A DNA stretch of 37,558 nucleotides from Hespellia sp. (GTDB lineage Bacteria > Bacillota > Clostridia > Lachnospirales > Lachnospiraceae): the NCBI GenBank assembly GCA_028693555.1, contig JAQUVD010000036.1:1-37558 (forward strand), written 5' to 3'. The position numbers and the translations under genes were made by a program. The notes under the pieces were generated by a model. That model searched no databases, had not been told where the DNA came from, and saw only the letters and a program-made list of their open reading frames with translations. Shown here piece after piece: positions 1 to 8,799 of the stretch; within the stretch, counting starts at the first letter, position 1; every line of letters begins with the position of its first letter.

Positions 1-283
1 TGGTCTCCGGCAGAATTTTGTGTATCTCAATTATGATTGCCTCTACGTAAGTAATATTCCAGAGATAACAGGAAAAGCATAAGATATCCGGTTTCTTTTT
101 GAAAATATCCATTAAAATATCATCTATTTGCTGGTTAATAGTGTACTCTGCAATCTGGATATCAATCCCGTTATTTCCATCGGATTGCTGATTCATATGT
201 TGCTCCGCGTAAGCCTTCAGACTGTAGACCGCAAGATTTGAATGTATATATTTTGCATTAATTGCCGTAAGTAAAGTTTTCAT
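1..283 (-). CDS. B12-binding domain radical SAM protein, N-terminal part (runs off left edge)
   Basis: The reverse strand from the ATG at 283 is open to the window edge, giving about 94 residues. The N-terminus begins MKTLLTAINAKYIHSNLAVY and continues with a pattern of buried strands (for example PDILCFSCYLWN) typical of the cobalamin-binding fold that precedes a radical SAM domain. From memory, this opening is characteristic of the B12-binding radical SAM family that ends in DUF4080. The radical SAM CxxxCxxC motif would lie outside the window, so the enzymatic part is inferred, not seen. A purine-rich GGGAAG stands just upstream of the ATG. The substrate is unknown. A terminator at 421-451 separates this gene from the transporter operon upstream on the same strand. 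Confidence 0.7.
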   Translation of the reverse strand, partial: MKTLLTAINAKYIHSNLAVYSLKAYAEQHMNQQSDGNNGIDIQIAEYTINQQIDDILMDIFKKKPDILCFSCYLWNITYVEAIIIEIHKILPET

Positions 284-420
284 AGATCACTTCCCACTTT
301 CATTTTTCAAAATTCTGATGAATATCTCTTTCATAATACAACCAACAGACATTTTTTACCAGTCCTTCCTCATCCTATACTGCTACATACCGCAATATAT
401 GCATTGCCACACTTCGCAAA

Positions 421-451
421 AACAGTCCTTAGAATCACTCTAAGAACTGTT
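421..451 (-). terminator. Intrinsic terminator of the nucleoside transporter operon
   Basis: On the reverse strand, AACAGT-TCTTAGA pairs with TCTAAG-ACTGTT around a short loop, followed by a run of T (plus-strand A run just left of 421). It lies about 40 bases past the stop of the last permease gene, which marks the end of that operon. Confidence 0.75.
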
Positions 452-488
452 TCCCATTTATCCATTTTCATTTATCTGCTTTTCATCT

Positions 489-1409
489 CTAATTTTCTTT
501 GATATAATTCACACCCAGTTTTTCCGGTACTTTGAGCTGTTTCCTACATACAGTAAGCACAATTACCAGGAAATATGGTAGCGCACTGAATAGTTCACTC
601 GGCAAACCTGCAAGTCCAAGTGCTTTGACATATACTCCAATGGCATCCGAAATTCCAAATACAATTCCAAATGTCAATGCTCCTACCGGATTCCAGTTTC
701 CAAGGAAACAGATTCCAAAGGCGATCCAACCACGGCCACTGATAATCTCTGACGTATACATTCCAACATTACAGAGTGAATAGTACGCTCCTGCAACACC
801 ACCCAGACATCCTGCGACCGCCACGGCGAGGAAACGCACCTGCCGCACATTGATTCCTGCTGCATCTGCTGCTTCCGGGCTTTCACCACAAGAGCGCAGG
901 GTAAGACCAAGAGAAGTCTTAAACAACACGTAGAATATGACTGGCACCAAAAGATAAGTCAGATACGTCACAATGTTTTGAGAAAATACAATCGGTCCAA
1001 TAATCGGGATCTCAGATAAAAATGGAATGGCAATCACCGGAAGTGTTTCCACTTTCAAAGGTGTTGTCTGAACACCAAAAATGACCCGATAAAAAAAGGT
1101 ACAAAATCCTGTAGTTAAAATAGCAATTGCAGTTCCCATTACGATCTGATGCTGATTCATATACACGGTTGTCACACCGTACAACATGGCTACTAAAATC
1201 CCGCAGATCATAGCCACAAGAAATCCAATCACAAGATTTCCCGACAGATATGCACCAATAAATCCACCCCAGGCGCCAATCAGAAAAATACCTTCCACTG
1301 CGGTCACCATCATACCGGTGCGCTCTGCGATGACTTCTCCCAATGCACCTAATATCAAAGGGGTACTCATAAAAAATGCTCGTGTAAGTAAATTAATAAT
1401 ATTACTCAT
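489..1409 (-). CDS. Nucleoside-type ABC transporter permease, second subunit (NupQ/YufQ-like)
   Basis: Multi-pass membrane protein of about 306 residues with the BPD_transp_2 pattern of nucleoside and simple-sugar permeases: a long run of hydrophobic helices, an early GEVIAERTG motif and a central LRSCGESPEAADAAGINV loop, the expected contact site for the ATPase. It should pair with the permease encoded at 1411-2481 to form the channel. The start at 1409 is chosen over an in-frame upstream codon at 1433 because GGAGGCGG sits 8 bases before it and the upstream gene stops at 1411, leaving a single base between the genes. It is the last gene of the operon and is followed by a terminator. Family assignment is firm; the exact substrate (purine nucleosides in PnrA/Nup relatives) is inferred. 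Confidence 0.9.
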   Translation of the reverse strand: MSNIINLLTRAFFMSTPLILGALGEVIAERTGMMVTAVEGIFLIGAWGGFIGAYLSGNLVIGFLVAMICGILVAMLYGVTTVYMNQHQIVMGTAIAILTTGFCTFFYRVIFGVQTTPLKVETLPVIAIPFLSEIPIIGPIVFSQNIVTYLTYLLVPVIFYVLFKTSLGLTLRSCGESPEAADAAGINVRQVRFLAVAVAGCLGGVAGAYYSLCNVGMYTSEIISGRGWIAFGICFLGNWNPVGALTFGIVFGISDAIGVYVKALGLAGLPSELFSALPYFLVIVLTVCRKQLKVPEKLGVNYIKEN

Positions 1410-1410
1410 A

Positions 1411-2481
1411 TTACACCGCCTCCTCTCCTGCAATTTTTTGTTGTTTTAATCGTCTCAGTTCAATCTTTCGTCTAAAGAAGAACGACATCAATACAAACAG
1501 CATAACAAACCCCTGCATCAGATCAATGACACTGGCAGGCGCATCGGAAGCATGTCCGAGTACGGTCCCGCCCACCTGAAGGAATCCAAATAGCAGTGCT
1601 GCCGGAATAACACCCAGCGGGTGCGCATTTGCAAGAATCGCAATTCCAATTCCATAAGAACCAATATCTGTATCAAATCCGGTGAGCAGCATATGCTGCA
1701 TTCCGTTAACTTCCACCAGTCCCGCCAGTCCCGCAATTGCTCCACTGATTGCAAATGCAATCATATACTGGTTTTTCGGATTGATGCCGGACATTCTTGC
1801 AGCCTCCTGATTCATTCCGGTAACACGGATACGATATCCAATCGACGTCTTATACAGCAGAAACCAGCATCCCACCGCCGCAATCACCGCGATTACAATT
1901 CCAAATGATACCGATGTTCCGGGAATTATTTTAGGCAACCATGTACTACTGTCCAGATAATCAGTCTTTAAGTATTCATGCTTCGACTCCTGTAGCACCG
2001 TGCGCAGCAGTAACTGCATCATAAATGTTATGACATAGGTAGACATCATACTAATCAAAAATTCATTTGCGTTAAATCTCGCTTTTAAAAATCCAATTAT
2101 AAATCCAACCATAGCTCCGCCAAGCATACTGCATATCATAGCAATCAAGATTACAAGAACTCCCGGAAGTTTTCCGCCAAGTGCCAGCGATGCCGCCGAT
2201 GCACAAATGCACCCTGTATAAAATTGACCCTGCGCGCCTATATTATACAAATTTGCCTTATACGTAAACGCAAATGCCAGCCCCGTCAAAATCAGCGGCG
2301 CTGTCTTGATGAAGATGTTCCCGATTGTAAACGTATCCGAAAATGTATCCTTAAACATGATGGATACTGCTGTGATTGGGTTTACATCAAGCATTGGAAG
2401 AAAAACAAAGCTGCAGAACAACCCCAGCACAATCGCCAAAATCGTCCAGATAATAAAATCTTTTGTTTTATTATTTTTCAT
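1411..2481 (-). CDS. Nucleoside-type ABC transporter permease, first subunit (NupP/YufP-like)
   Basis: About 356 residues with roughly ten hydrophobic helices and the BPD_transp_2 signature, including YNIGAQGQFYTG in the first third and the coupling loop RVTGMNQEAARMSGIN. In the Nup/Yuf and Bmp transporters this is the larger of two permeases. The ATG at 2481 has AAGGAGGAG 7 bases upstream; the in-frame ATG at 2502 has no such site. The start overlaps the end of the ATPase gene by 11 bases, so the two are probably translationally coupled. The protein is expected in the cytoplasmic membrane as a heterodimer with the 489-1409 product. Confidence 0.92.
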   Translation of the reverse strand: MKNNKTKDFIIWTILAIVLGLFCSFVFLPMLDVNPITAVSIMFKDTFSDTFTIGNIFIKTAPLILTGLAFAFTYKANLYNIGAQGQFYTGCICASAASLALGGKLPGVLVILIAMICSMLGGAMVGFIIGFLKARFNANEFLISMMSTYVITFMMQLLLRTVLQESKHEYLKTDYLDSSTWLPKIIPGTSVSFGIVIAVIAAVGCWFLLYKTSIGYRIRVTGMNQEAARMSGINPKNQYMIAFAISGAIAGLAGLVEVNGMQHMLLTGFDTDIGSYGIGIAILANAHPLGVIPAALLFGFLQVGGTVLGHASDAPASVIDLMQGFVMLFVLMSFFFRRKIELRRLKQQKIAGEEAV

Positions 2482-4012
2482 GGTGTTTCTCCTCCTTTTC
2501 ATCCACTCCCGCCATCAGAAGCCCTATTTTTTCTGTCGTTAATTCTGTGTTTTTATAGATTCCCATAATTTTACCTTTGTATAGAACCGCAATGCGATCG
2601 GACAATGAAAATATTTCTGATAATTCCGTAGAGACCAGAAGAATACTTTTTCCCTGCTCTTTTTCCCGAAGAATAGTTTTGTGAACATAATTGATCGCAC
2701 CTAAATCCAGCCCTCTGGTTGGCTGATCGAAAATAATCATACTGTCTCCCATGTCCACCTCTCTGGCTACAACTACCTTTTGCTGATTTCCGCCCGAAAG
2801 ACTTCCCGCACTAATCATATGATCCGGAGCCTTAATCGTATAGTCTTTGATTGCCGTCTCTGTGTCTTCATCTACCTTTTTCCAATTAATAATTCCATGT
2901 TTAATCCAACGCGAAAGATAGCTCGCTTTTAGAAGCATATTTTCCGACAAAGACATATCGGCAACCATACCGTAACGGTATCGATCAGACGCCACATACC
3001 CCATTCCCCTTTTGATACGTTCTTTCACAGACAATGTTGAAATGTCTTCTTCATCCAGCATAATCTTGCCACTGGTTAGTTTACGAGCGCCATACAAGGC
3101 TTCGCAAAGCTCTTGCTGTCCATTTCCGGACACCCCCGCAAATCCAAAGACTTCTCCTTCGTGAATATCAAATGAAATATCCGAAAGCAACGCAACCTGA
3201 TCTTTTGGTTGAATCGATACATGTTCAACGACCACTCTTTTTTTCCGCTTTGAATAGTCTTCCTCTCCCGGCATCTGAAGTTCATCCAGATCGTGTCCGA
3301 TCATCTTATATGCCAGTGTTGCCTCATCAATCGTCGCCACCTCGTCTTTTTCAATTTGCCCACAGACACGGCCATTCCGCATTACAATAATGCGGTCTGA
3401 GACTTCTATGACTTCTTTCATTTTATGTGTAATAAACACTACCGAATTTCCTTTCGCCACATAGTCTCGAATAAACTGCATCAGAGTTTCCGATTCCTGT
3501 GGTGTCAGTACTGCAGTAGGCTCATCCATAATTAAAATCCTTGCTTTCAAATAGAGCGCTTTCAAAATCTCAACCTTCTGCTGCGTTCCAACCGTCAGAT
3601 TCTTAACATATTCTCCGGCAGGGACATCAAAATGATAATAATCCGCAAGCTCCTGCACTTCCTTTTCTTTTGCCTTATAATCAATCTTCCCCTTGCAGTT
3701 GCCCAGAATAATGTTCTCCGTCACGGTATGCGCCGGAACCAGCGAGAAATGCTGTTGGATCATCGATATGCCGAGGCTCATAGCTTCCTTCGGATTTGTA
3801 ATCACCTTCTCCTGACCATCAATAAAAATCTTTCCGGATGTCGCGTGATACAGACCATACAGAATTTTCATAATCGTGCTCTTACCCGCGCCATTTTCCC
3901 CCAGTAATGCGACAACTTCTCCCTCACCTATGGTCATGGACACATTGTCATTGGCAAGCACTTTCGCAAATCTTTTCGTAATGTTCTTTAATTCAATTGC
4001 CGGTGTACCCAT
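2471..4012 (-). CDS. Nucleoside ABC transporter, tandem ATP-binding protein (NupO/YufO-like)
   Basis: A 513-residue protein with two ABC domains. The first has Walker A GENGAGKST near residue 40 and Walker B ILIMDEPTAVL near 160. The second carries a degenerate Walker A (GVSGNGQQEL), an intact LSGGNQQK signature and DQPTRGLDLG, the usual asymmetry of the RbsA/NupO class in which one site is catalytically weak. It energises uptake through the two downstream permeases. The start has AAGGAGA upstream. It is separated from the binding-protein gene by a strong intrinsic terminator (4044-4073), so it is probably expressed at a lower level than the binding protein. Confidence 0.93.
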   Translation of the reverse strand: MGTPAIELKNITKRFAKVLANDNVSMTIGEGEVVALLGENGAGKSTIMKILYGLYHATSGKIFIDGQEKVITNPKEAMSLGISMIQQHFSLVPAHTVTENIILGNCKGKIDYKAKEKEVQELADYYHFDVPAGEYVKNLTVGTQQKVEILKALYLKARILIMDEPTAVLTPQESETLMQFIRDYVAKGNSVVFITHKMKEVIEVSDRIIVMRNGRVCGQIEKDEVATIDEATLAYKMIGHDLDELQMPGEEDYSKRKKRVVVEHVSIQPKDQVALLSDISFDIHEGEVFGFAGVSGNGQQELCEALYGARKLTSGKIMLDEEDISTLSVKERIKRGMGYVASDRYRYGMVADMSLSENMLLKASYLSRWIKHGIINWKKVDEDTETAIKDYTIKAPDHMISAGSLSGGNQQKVVVAREVDMGDSMIIFDQPTRGLDLGAINYVHKTILREKEQGKSILLVSTELSEIFSLSDRIAVLYKGKIMGIYKNTELTTEKIGLLMAGVDEKEEKHHEK

Positions 4013-4043
4013 TTTCGGTCTCCTTCCATTTTCTTCGTCTATA

Positions 4044-4073
4044 AAAAAGACGGTGTATCGACACCGTCTTTTT
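4044..4073 (-). terminator. Intercistronic terminator/attenuator between bmpA and the ATPase gene
   Basis: A perfect 13-bp stem (AAAAAGACGGTGT with its complement) closes a 4-base loop ATCG and ends in a T run on the reverse strand. It lies in the 69-base gap between the binding-protein and ATPase genes. Partial termination here would give excess binding protein over transporter. Confidence 0.85.
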
Positions 4074-4081
4074 ATCCAGTC

Positions 4082-5119
4082 TTACTTTTCAGAAAAGTAC
4101 TGTGTCAAATCAATATCACCATTTGCAATATCTTTTTCAGCCTGTCCAACTGCTGTTTTGCATTCATCACTGCACTGATCTGTATAAAGCACTTCGAAGA
4201 CACCCTCAGCAACTCCCACTTCCTGCGCACCTTTCAACTCTCCGCTCTTAATCCCTTTGATAATCCAAGGATATACACCTGCCCAGTTCATATTAACAGA
4301 TGCTACCACACAGTCGCTTTCGGTATTTTTATCTGCTGCATATCCTATAAACTTTGCATTCTTTTCTGCTGTTGCCTGAATCGATCCTGATGTTGCTTCA
4401 TTAGAATAACAGAATACTGTATCTGCACCATTATCAATCATTTGTGCTGTCATTGATTTTCCGACAGAAACATCGGTCCACGTATTCAGGAATGACCTGG
4501 TTGCAGATGCTCCGGCAATTCCTCTATCCTCAGCTGTCTTAACTGCAATTGCTTCATATGTATCTAACAGCTTCACCATAGCTGCATTGGATTCTCCACC
4601 AAGTGTAGCAAATTTTCCATTCTCGGTTGTATATCCAGCAATCATTCCGGCAAGATAAGATCCCTCATACTCTTTTGGAAAAACAGGAACCATATTATCG
4701 GTGTCACTTGCCGTTCCGTTGATTACAGTGTAGACCGTATCCGGATATTGTGGTGCGACTGCAGCACATGCTTCATCAAACTGACTTCCAGCTGACATCA
4801 CAAGATTGTATCCCTTTTCACCATATTCTGTGAACGTAGATTCAAACTCCTCAACCGGCACAGATTCTACAACCTCAATAGACGTTCCAAGTTCTTTGTT
4901 ACAAGCCTCAGCACCTGCATTGTTACTTGCATTCCAGCTCTGATCATCAATACTTCCCGGAAGAATCAAAACAATCTTCATATCTGCATACTCTCCACCT
5001 GACGAAGCTGTACCCGATGCCGAAGAACCACCGGAAGAATCTTTTCCTCCCGAACAGCCTGCCAAGAGCGACCCCACCATGACCAAGCTTAAAAGTGTTC
5101 CTAAAATCCTTTTTTTCAT
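4082..5119 (-). CDS. BmpA/PnrA-family nucleoside-binding lipoprotein
   Basis: A 345-residue lipoprotein. Residues 1-22 form a signal peptide with lipobox LAGC (lipidated Cys22), followed by a Ser/Gly-rich linker to about residue 43 and then the BmpA fold (IVLILPGSIDDQSWN, the FPKEYEGSYLAG segment and the FIGYAADKN strand). Members of this family bind purine nucleosides outside the membrane and hand them to the Nup-type permeases, encoded just downstream. AGGAGG precedes the ATG. The gene is transcribed from a promoter at about 5163 with a good -10 but poor -35, consistent with activation by the neighbouring YesN-type regulator. It is clearly related to the membrane-anchored paralogue at 7696-8691 (shared SxDDQxWN, PKEYEASYLA-type and ENGxFA motifs). 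Confidence 0.93.
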   Translation of the reverse strand: MKKRILGTLLSLVMVGSLLAGCSGGKDSSGGSSASGTASSGGEYADMKIVLILPGSIDDQSWNASNNAGAEACNKELGTSIEVVESVPVEEFESTFTEYGEKGYNLVMSAGSQFDEACAAVAPQYPDTVYTVINGTASDTDNMVPVFPKEYEGSYLAGMIAGYTTENGKFATLGGESNAAMVKLLDTYEAIAVKTAEDRGIAGASATRSFLNTWTDVSVGKSMTAQMIDNGADTVFCYSNEATSGSIQATAEKNAKFIGYAADKNTESDCVVASVNMNWAGVYPWIIKGIKSGELKGAQEVGVAEGVFEVLYTDQCSDECKTAVGQAEKDIANGDIDLTQYFSEK

Positions 5120-5162
5120 AACGTTCCTCCTTTTAATCTCCTGAATTCAACTTGTTAATCGG

Positions 5163-5191
5163 ATTATAATCGAATTTCAGAGTAAAAAGAA
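5163..5191 (-). promoter_or_regulatory. Probable activator-dependent promoter of the bmpA operon
   Basis: A perfect TATAAT lies at 5168-5163 on the reverse strand, but the hexamer 17 bases upstream (TTCTTT, 5191-5186) barely resembles TTGACA. The gap from the regulator gene is only 94 bases, so an activator site for the YesN-type protein would have to lie at about 5185-5215. Confidence 0.5.
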
Positions 5192-5213
5192 CGTAATTAT
5201 CTTACAATTTTGT

Positions 5214-5930
5214 TTAAAATCTCATGTTTTTATATTCATTGGGAGTCATGCCACTCCATTTTTTAAATGTACTGCTAAAATACCTGGAATCCGTAAACCC
5301 AACCATTTCTGAGACTTCTATGATTTTATATGCCGGATTCTTCAGATATTCTTTTGCCTTTTTCATACGCACATCAAGGATATACTCTGATATATTAATC
5401 CCCATGTGCTTTTTAAACAGCTCAGATAGATAGTTTGGGGAAATATATAACGCGGTCGATATCTCTTTTAATCCGATTTTCCGCGCAAAATTCATTTCAA
5501 TATAATCCACCGCCTGTCTGGCTAAAAGGTTTGGAATTGCTACAGGCTCTTCCGCCGGCTGGGCTTTGTATTCTGTTTCACTCTGCTCAAGAACCCGAAT
5601 CAGCTCTCTGGGATTCGTCGGCTTGGTCAGATAACGATAGACCCCAAGTTCAATTGCCCGCTGTGCAAATTCAAAATCACTAAACCCACTTAAGATAATA
5701 ATAACAATCCGGTTATTTCGTTCCCGAATCTGCGCAATCAGATCCAGTCCGCTAAATCCCGGCATCTTGATATCTGTAATCATGACATCCGGCACAGTCT
5801 CTGCCAACGCCATCAATGCTGCATTGGCACTTTCATATGCCCCCACTACCTCCCAGTCTTTTTTATTTTTCAAAAGTGCTGTCAGGCCATTGCGGATTTT
5901 CGGCTCATCATCCACTATCATAATCTTCAT
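5214..5930 (-). CDS. YesN-type response regulator, receiver plus AraC DNA-binding domain
   Basis: A 238-residue regulator. Residues 1-120 form a receiver domain with acidic pair D7/D8, phosphoacceptor Asp53 (MITDIKMPG), Ser81 and Lys103. Residues about 138-238 form an AraC/XylS double helix-turn-helix (EISTALYISPNYLSELFKKH, then VSEMVGFTDSRYFSSTFKK). Partner of the YesM kinase encoded 44 bases upstream. Its position directly before the bmpA-transporter operon, whose promoter lacks a -35, makes that operon the obvious target. This is inference from context and from XylFII-LytS-YesN-like systems in clostridia. Confidence 0.93.
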   Translation of the reverse strand: MKIMIVDDEPKIRNGLTALLKNKKDWEVVGAYESANAALMALAETVPDVMITDIKMPGFSGLDLIAQIRERNNRIVIIILSGFSDFEFAQRAIELGVYRYLTKPTNPRELIRVLEQSETEYKAQPAEEPVAIPNLLARQAVDYIEMNFARKIGLKEISTALYISPNYLSELFKKHMGINISEYILDVRMKKAKEYLKNPAYKIIEVSEMVGFTDSRYFSSTFKKWSGMTPNEYKNMRF

Positions 5931-5974
5931 CTTTATTTCCTCCTACACGTTCTCTGAGATCACGGCCGCTTGCA

Positions 5975-7684
5975 TCATTGTTCTTTTGGAATCCGTATCA
6001 TGACCTCGGTGCCGCACGGAATGCATTTTTTAAGTACAATTCCATATCCACTCCCATAATGAAGCTGAATTCTTCTCTGTACATTCGAAAGGCCAATACT
6101 TCCATATCTGGATTCTTCCGGCAGTTCCTCTGACGCTATCCCCACACCATCATCCTTTACCGAAATAATAATTTGTTCAAACTGTTCATAAATCCGAATC
6201 CACAGATTTCCTCCCGTTTCTTTCGGTTCAATTCCATGAGAAATCGCATTTTCTACAATCGGCTGAAGTGTCAGTTTGGGGATTTTATATCTGCATAATT
6301 CCTCCGGAATCTCAATTTCATAATTCAGGCGCTGCTCCATTCTGCATTTCTGAATACGCAGATAACTTGCAATATATTCTTTCTCCTGTTCTATTTCCAC
6401 CAGCTCAATATCTCCGTGAATCGAATATTTCATCAAATCACCAAGATCAATAATAATATCACTGATATCATTTTCACCTCTCGTCAACAGCATCCAGTTT
6501 ACCGTATCCAATGTATTATAGAGAAAATGTGGGTTAATCTGTGCCTGAAGTGCACCTAATTCGGCATTTTTTTGTGCCACTTTTTCTTCCGAAATCTTTT
6601 GAATCAAATTCTTAATCACGCTGCTCATATAATTAAATGAGTGAATCAACGATCCAATTTCATCCATCCGTCGTTCTTGAATTCGAATTTCAAAATTGCC
6701 CTTTTCTGTTTGTTCCATTGCATCTCTTAACTTATTAATCGGCTTCGTAAGCGTATAAGCAAACCACAACCCAATCAGCCAGCACACCAGCACCATGCCG
6801 ACTACAATCAGCAAAATATAATTTCGGAGCTGCGCCAGTTGTGGAAATACATCCTTCGTCGGCACAATTGTCACAATCTGCCAACCTGTAAGACCATTGT
6901 AACGCCCATAAATATAATTCGTTTCCTGATTCCACTTCAACTCAAAATAACGCTCTCCGCCATTGAGTTTCTCTGCAATGCGGTCCAAATATTCTGGCTC
7001 TGATGCGTTCGTGGAACAGACCACATTTCCATCTCCATCCAGAATCATCGTGTGCTGATGCGAAAATGCACTCATATTATTAATCAGCAGGTTCGCAAAG
7101 CTATCCGGATCAAACTCCAATACAAGCATCCCTTCTGCTTTTGTTCCATCTTCTCCCAAAGTTCCATTTACCGCATGCACCAGATAGATCATCGGCGAGC
7201 TGATTCTGGATGCTTTCTGCGAATACTGAACGCCGGTCCAGAACGAACGGACTGAGTGTTCTTTTGCTTTTTTTAACGTCCCCTCTAGATTCGTTAGACT
7301 ATAAATTTTGCTGTCTTCCTGATATTGAAAGGTAATCTCATTTTCCTCATTCAGCAGATAGAAATTGGAAACAGATTCGTATGTATTATAAAAATGATCA
7401 AACCAGGAATTCAGTGCCGCCACGTTCGTATCAGGCAGTGCATTTCCTGAATCTACTGCTTTCTCAATTGCAGGCTCCTTTGCGGTATAATCTGTTAATT
7501 CTTCAATGTTTCGAATTGCAGAAGTGACATGGATGTCAATCAGATTGATGGTATTTGACATGTCCGCCTTCTTATTTTCCAAAATTAATCTATGTGCGGA
7601 CGCATAGGATACTGTTCCGATCAAAATCGCACCTGCTGAAATAAGCGCAACCAATAAAGTGGCAATTCTCCTTCGTATTGACAT
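5975..7684 (-). CDS. YesM-type membrane sensor histidine kinase
   Basis: A 569-residue kinase. Transmembrane helix at about 7-28, a large extracellular sensor domain (about 30-285, Cache-like by layout), second helix at about 289-311, HAMP at about 310-362, then the His_kinase domain with QINPHFLYNTLDTV (phosphorylated His386) and an HATPase_c domain with N-box LQPIVENAISHG and G-box DDGVGI near the end. The ATG follows AAGGAGATGAGCT, and the BmpA-like gene stops 11 bases upstream, so the three genes form one operon. The extracellular domain could contact the membrane-anchored BmpA paralogue and receive ligand information from it; this is inferred. Confidence 0.93.
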   Translation of the reverse strand: MSIRRRIATLLVALISAGAILIGTVSYASAHRLILENKKADMSNTINLIDIHVTSAIRNIEELTDYTAKEPAIEKAVDSGNALPDTNVAALNSWFDHFYNTYESVSNFYLLNEENEITFQYQEDSKIYSLTNLEGTLKKAKEHSVRSFWTGVQYSQKASRISSPMIYLVHAVNGTLGEDGTKAEGMLVLEFDPDSFANLLINNMSAFSHQHTMILDGDGNVVCSTNASEPEYLDRIAEKLNGGERYFELKWNQETNYIYGRYNGLTGWQIVTIVPTKDVFPQLAQLRNYILLIVVGMVLVCWLIGLWFAYTLTKPINKLRDAMEQTEKGNFEIRIQERRMDEIGSLIHSFNYMSSVIKNLIQKISEEKVAQKNAELGALQAQINPHFLYNTLDTVNWMLLTRGENDISDIIIDLGDLMKYSIHGDIELVEIEQEKEYIASYLRIQKCRMEQRLNYEIEIPEELCRYKIPKLTLQPIVENAISHGIEPKETGGNLWIRIYEQFEQIIISVKDDGVGIASEELPEESRYGSIGLSNVQRRIQLHYGSGYGIVLKKCIPCGTEVMIRIPKEQ

Positions 7685-7695
7685 AGCTCATCTCC

Positions 7696-8691
7696 TTAAA
7701 GTGATATTTTTCCCTGCTTCAAATCTTCTATTCTATCCTCAACAAGCTGCTTCGTTTCTTCCGAAATCTGCTCTGAATATACGGGACAGAACAATTCCTC
7801 ATCCATTCCAATCTGATACAGTCTATGATTTGTCAGTGTTCGATTCTCATAACGCTCCAAAATAAAACGATACAATTTTTCAAAATCAAAAACGACTGAT
7901 GCCACTACCGTACTTTCATCTACGGCATTCTGATTACTGGAAAACCCTATAAATTTGATTCCATTTTCCGCAGCCGCCTCTATACAGCCCAGCCCCACCT
8001 GATTCGCATACACAAATACAACATCTGCATCGTCTTCTATCATCTGCTCTGTTATTTTTTTTCCCAACTCCGCATCATCCCAACTATTTGTATAAGCTCT
8101 TCGACTGGAAGCATCTTTATATCCCCGACTTACGGCTGTCTCAATTGCGGTTGTCTCATATACGTCCATCAGTTTTTCCATCGCATCATTCGGATATCCT
8201 CCTATGGCAGCAAATTGACCATTCTCTGTTTCACAACCGGCAATCAGTGCCGCAAGATAGCTGGCTTCGTATTCCTTCGGCTGAACAGAAACCACATTTG
8301 TCCCTGTCATCTTGTTGCCGTTTACAACACAGAAAATAGTCTGTTTATATGAGGGCGCCACCGTTTCGACCGCTTCCGAAAACTGAGCGCCTGCCGCAAT
8401 GATCAAGTCATAATTCAGCTTTCCATATGCACTTAGCATACTCTCAAAATTGCTTTCTTTCACATTTTCGATATATTGCATATGAATACCATACGCTTCA
8501 TTACAGGCTTCCACACCTTCCCGGTTCGTCATATTCCAGTTCTGATCATCTGCTGAACCAGATAGCAGTATGATAATCTTCGCCTCTTTCAACGGTACTG
8601 CATTGGGTCTGGTTGAAATCCAGTACACCCCCACAAGCAATATCGTCAATATTATAATCATCCATATCTTCTTATTCTTCCACAATTGCAC
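7696..8691 (-). CDS. Membrane-anchored BmpA-like ligand sensor (third component)
   Basis: A 331-residue BmpA-family protein that starts at a GTG codon (GAGGG upstream). Unlike the transporter's binding protein it has no lipobox: residues about 7-26 are an uncleaved-looking hydrophobic helix ending WISTRP. The remainder follows the BmpA fold closely (IIILLSGSADDQNWN, QPKEYEASYLAALIAG, FIGFSSNQNA). It is the first gene of an operon with yesM- and yesN-type genes and lies next to the importer operon encoding its paralogue. The arrangement matches extracytoplasmic binding proteins that work as sensors with a kinase, such as XylFII with LytS. Probable role: bind a nucleoside-like ligand at the membrane and control YesM. 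No clear promoter was found in the 55 bases after the SRP RNA terminator. Confidence 0.82.
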   Translation of the reverse strand: MQLWKNKKIWMIIILTILLVGVYWISTRPNAVPLKEAKIIILLSGSADDQNWNMTNREGVEACNEAYGIHMQYIENVKESNFESMLSAYGKLNYDLIIAAGAQFSEAVETVAPSYKQTIFCVVNGNKMTGTNVVSVQPKEYEASYLAALIAGCETENGQFAAIGGYPNDAMEKLMDVYETTAIETAVSRGYKDASSRRAYTNSWDDAELGKKITEQMIEDDADVVFVYANQVGLGCIEAAAENGIKFIGFSSNQNAVDESTVVASVVFDFEKLYRFILERYENRTLTNHRLYQIGMDEELFCPVYSEQISEETKQLVEDRIEDLKQGKISL

Positions 8692-8744
8692 GTTTCTGCC
8701 CTCTTTTTTCTTTCTTGCTCTGACAAGATGTTTCTCTGGTAAGC

Positions 8745-8782
8745 AAAAAAGCGCATCAGAAGATCGCTCCCCTCTGATACGC
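8745..8782 (-). terminator. Terminator of the SRP RNA gene
   Basis: On the reverse strand GCGTATCAGA pairs with TCTGATGCGC (10 bp, one G-U pair) around a 12-base loop, followed by six T. It lies just past the 3' end of the SRP RNA and before the BmpA-like sensor gene. Confidence 0.85.
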
Positions 8783-8799
8783 TCGATTTCAAATTTATT

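Noticed and set aside
284-420. Possible short gene or promoter between the radical SAM gene and the terminator
   Set aside because: No ribosome site, consensus promoter or stable hairpin could be recognised.
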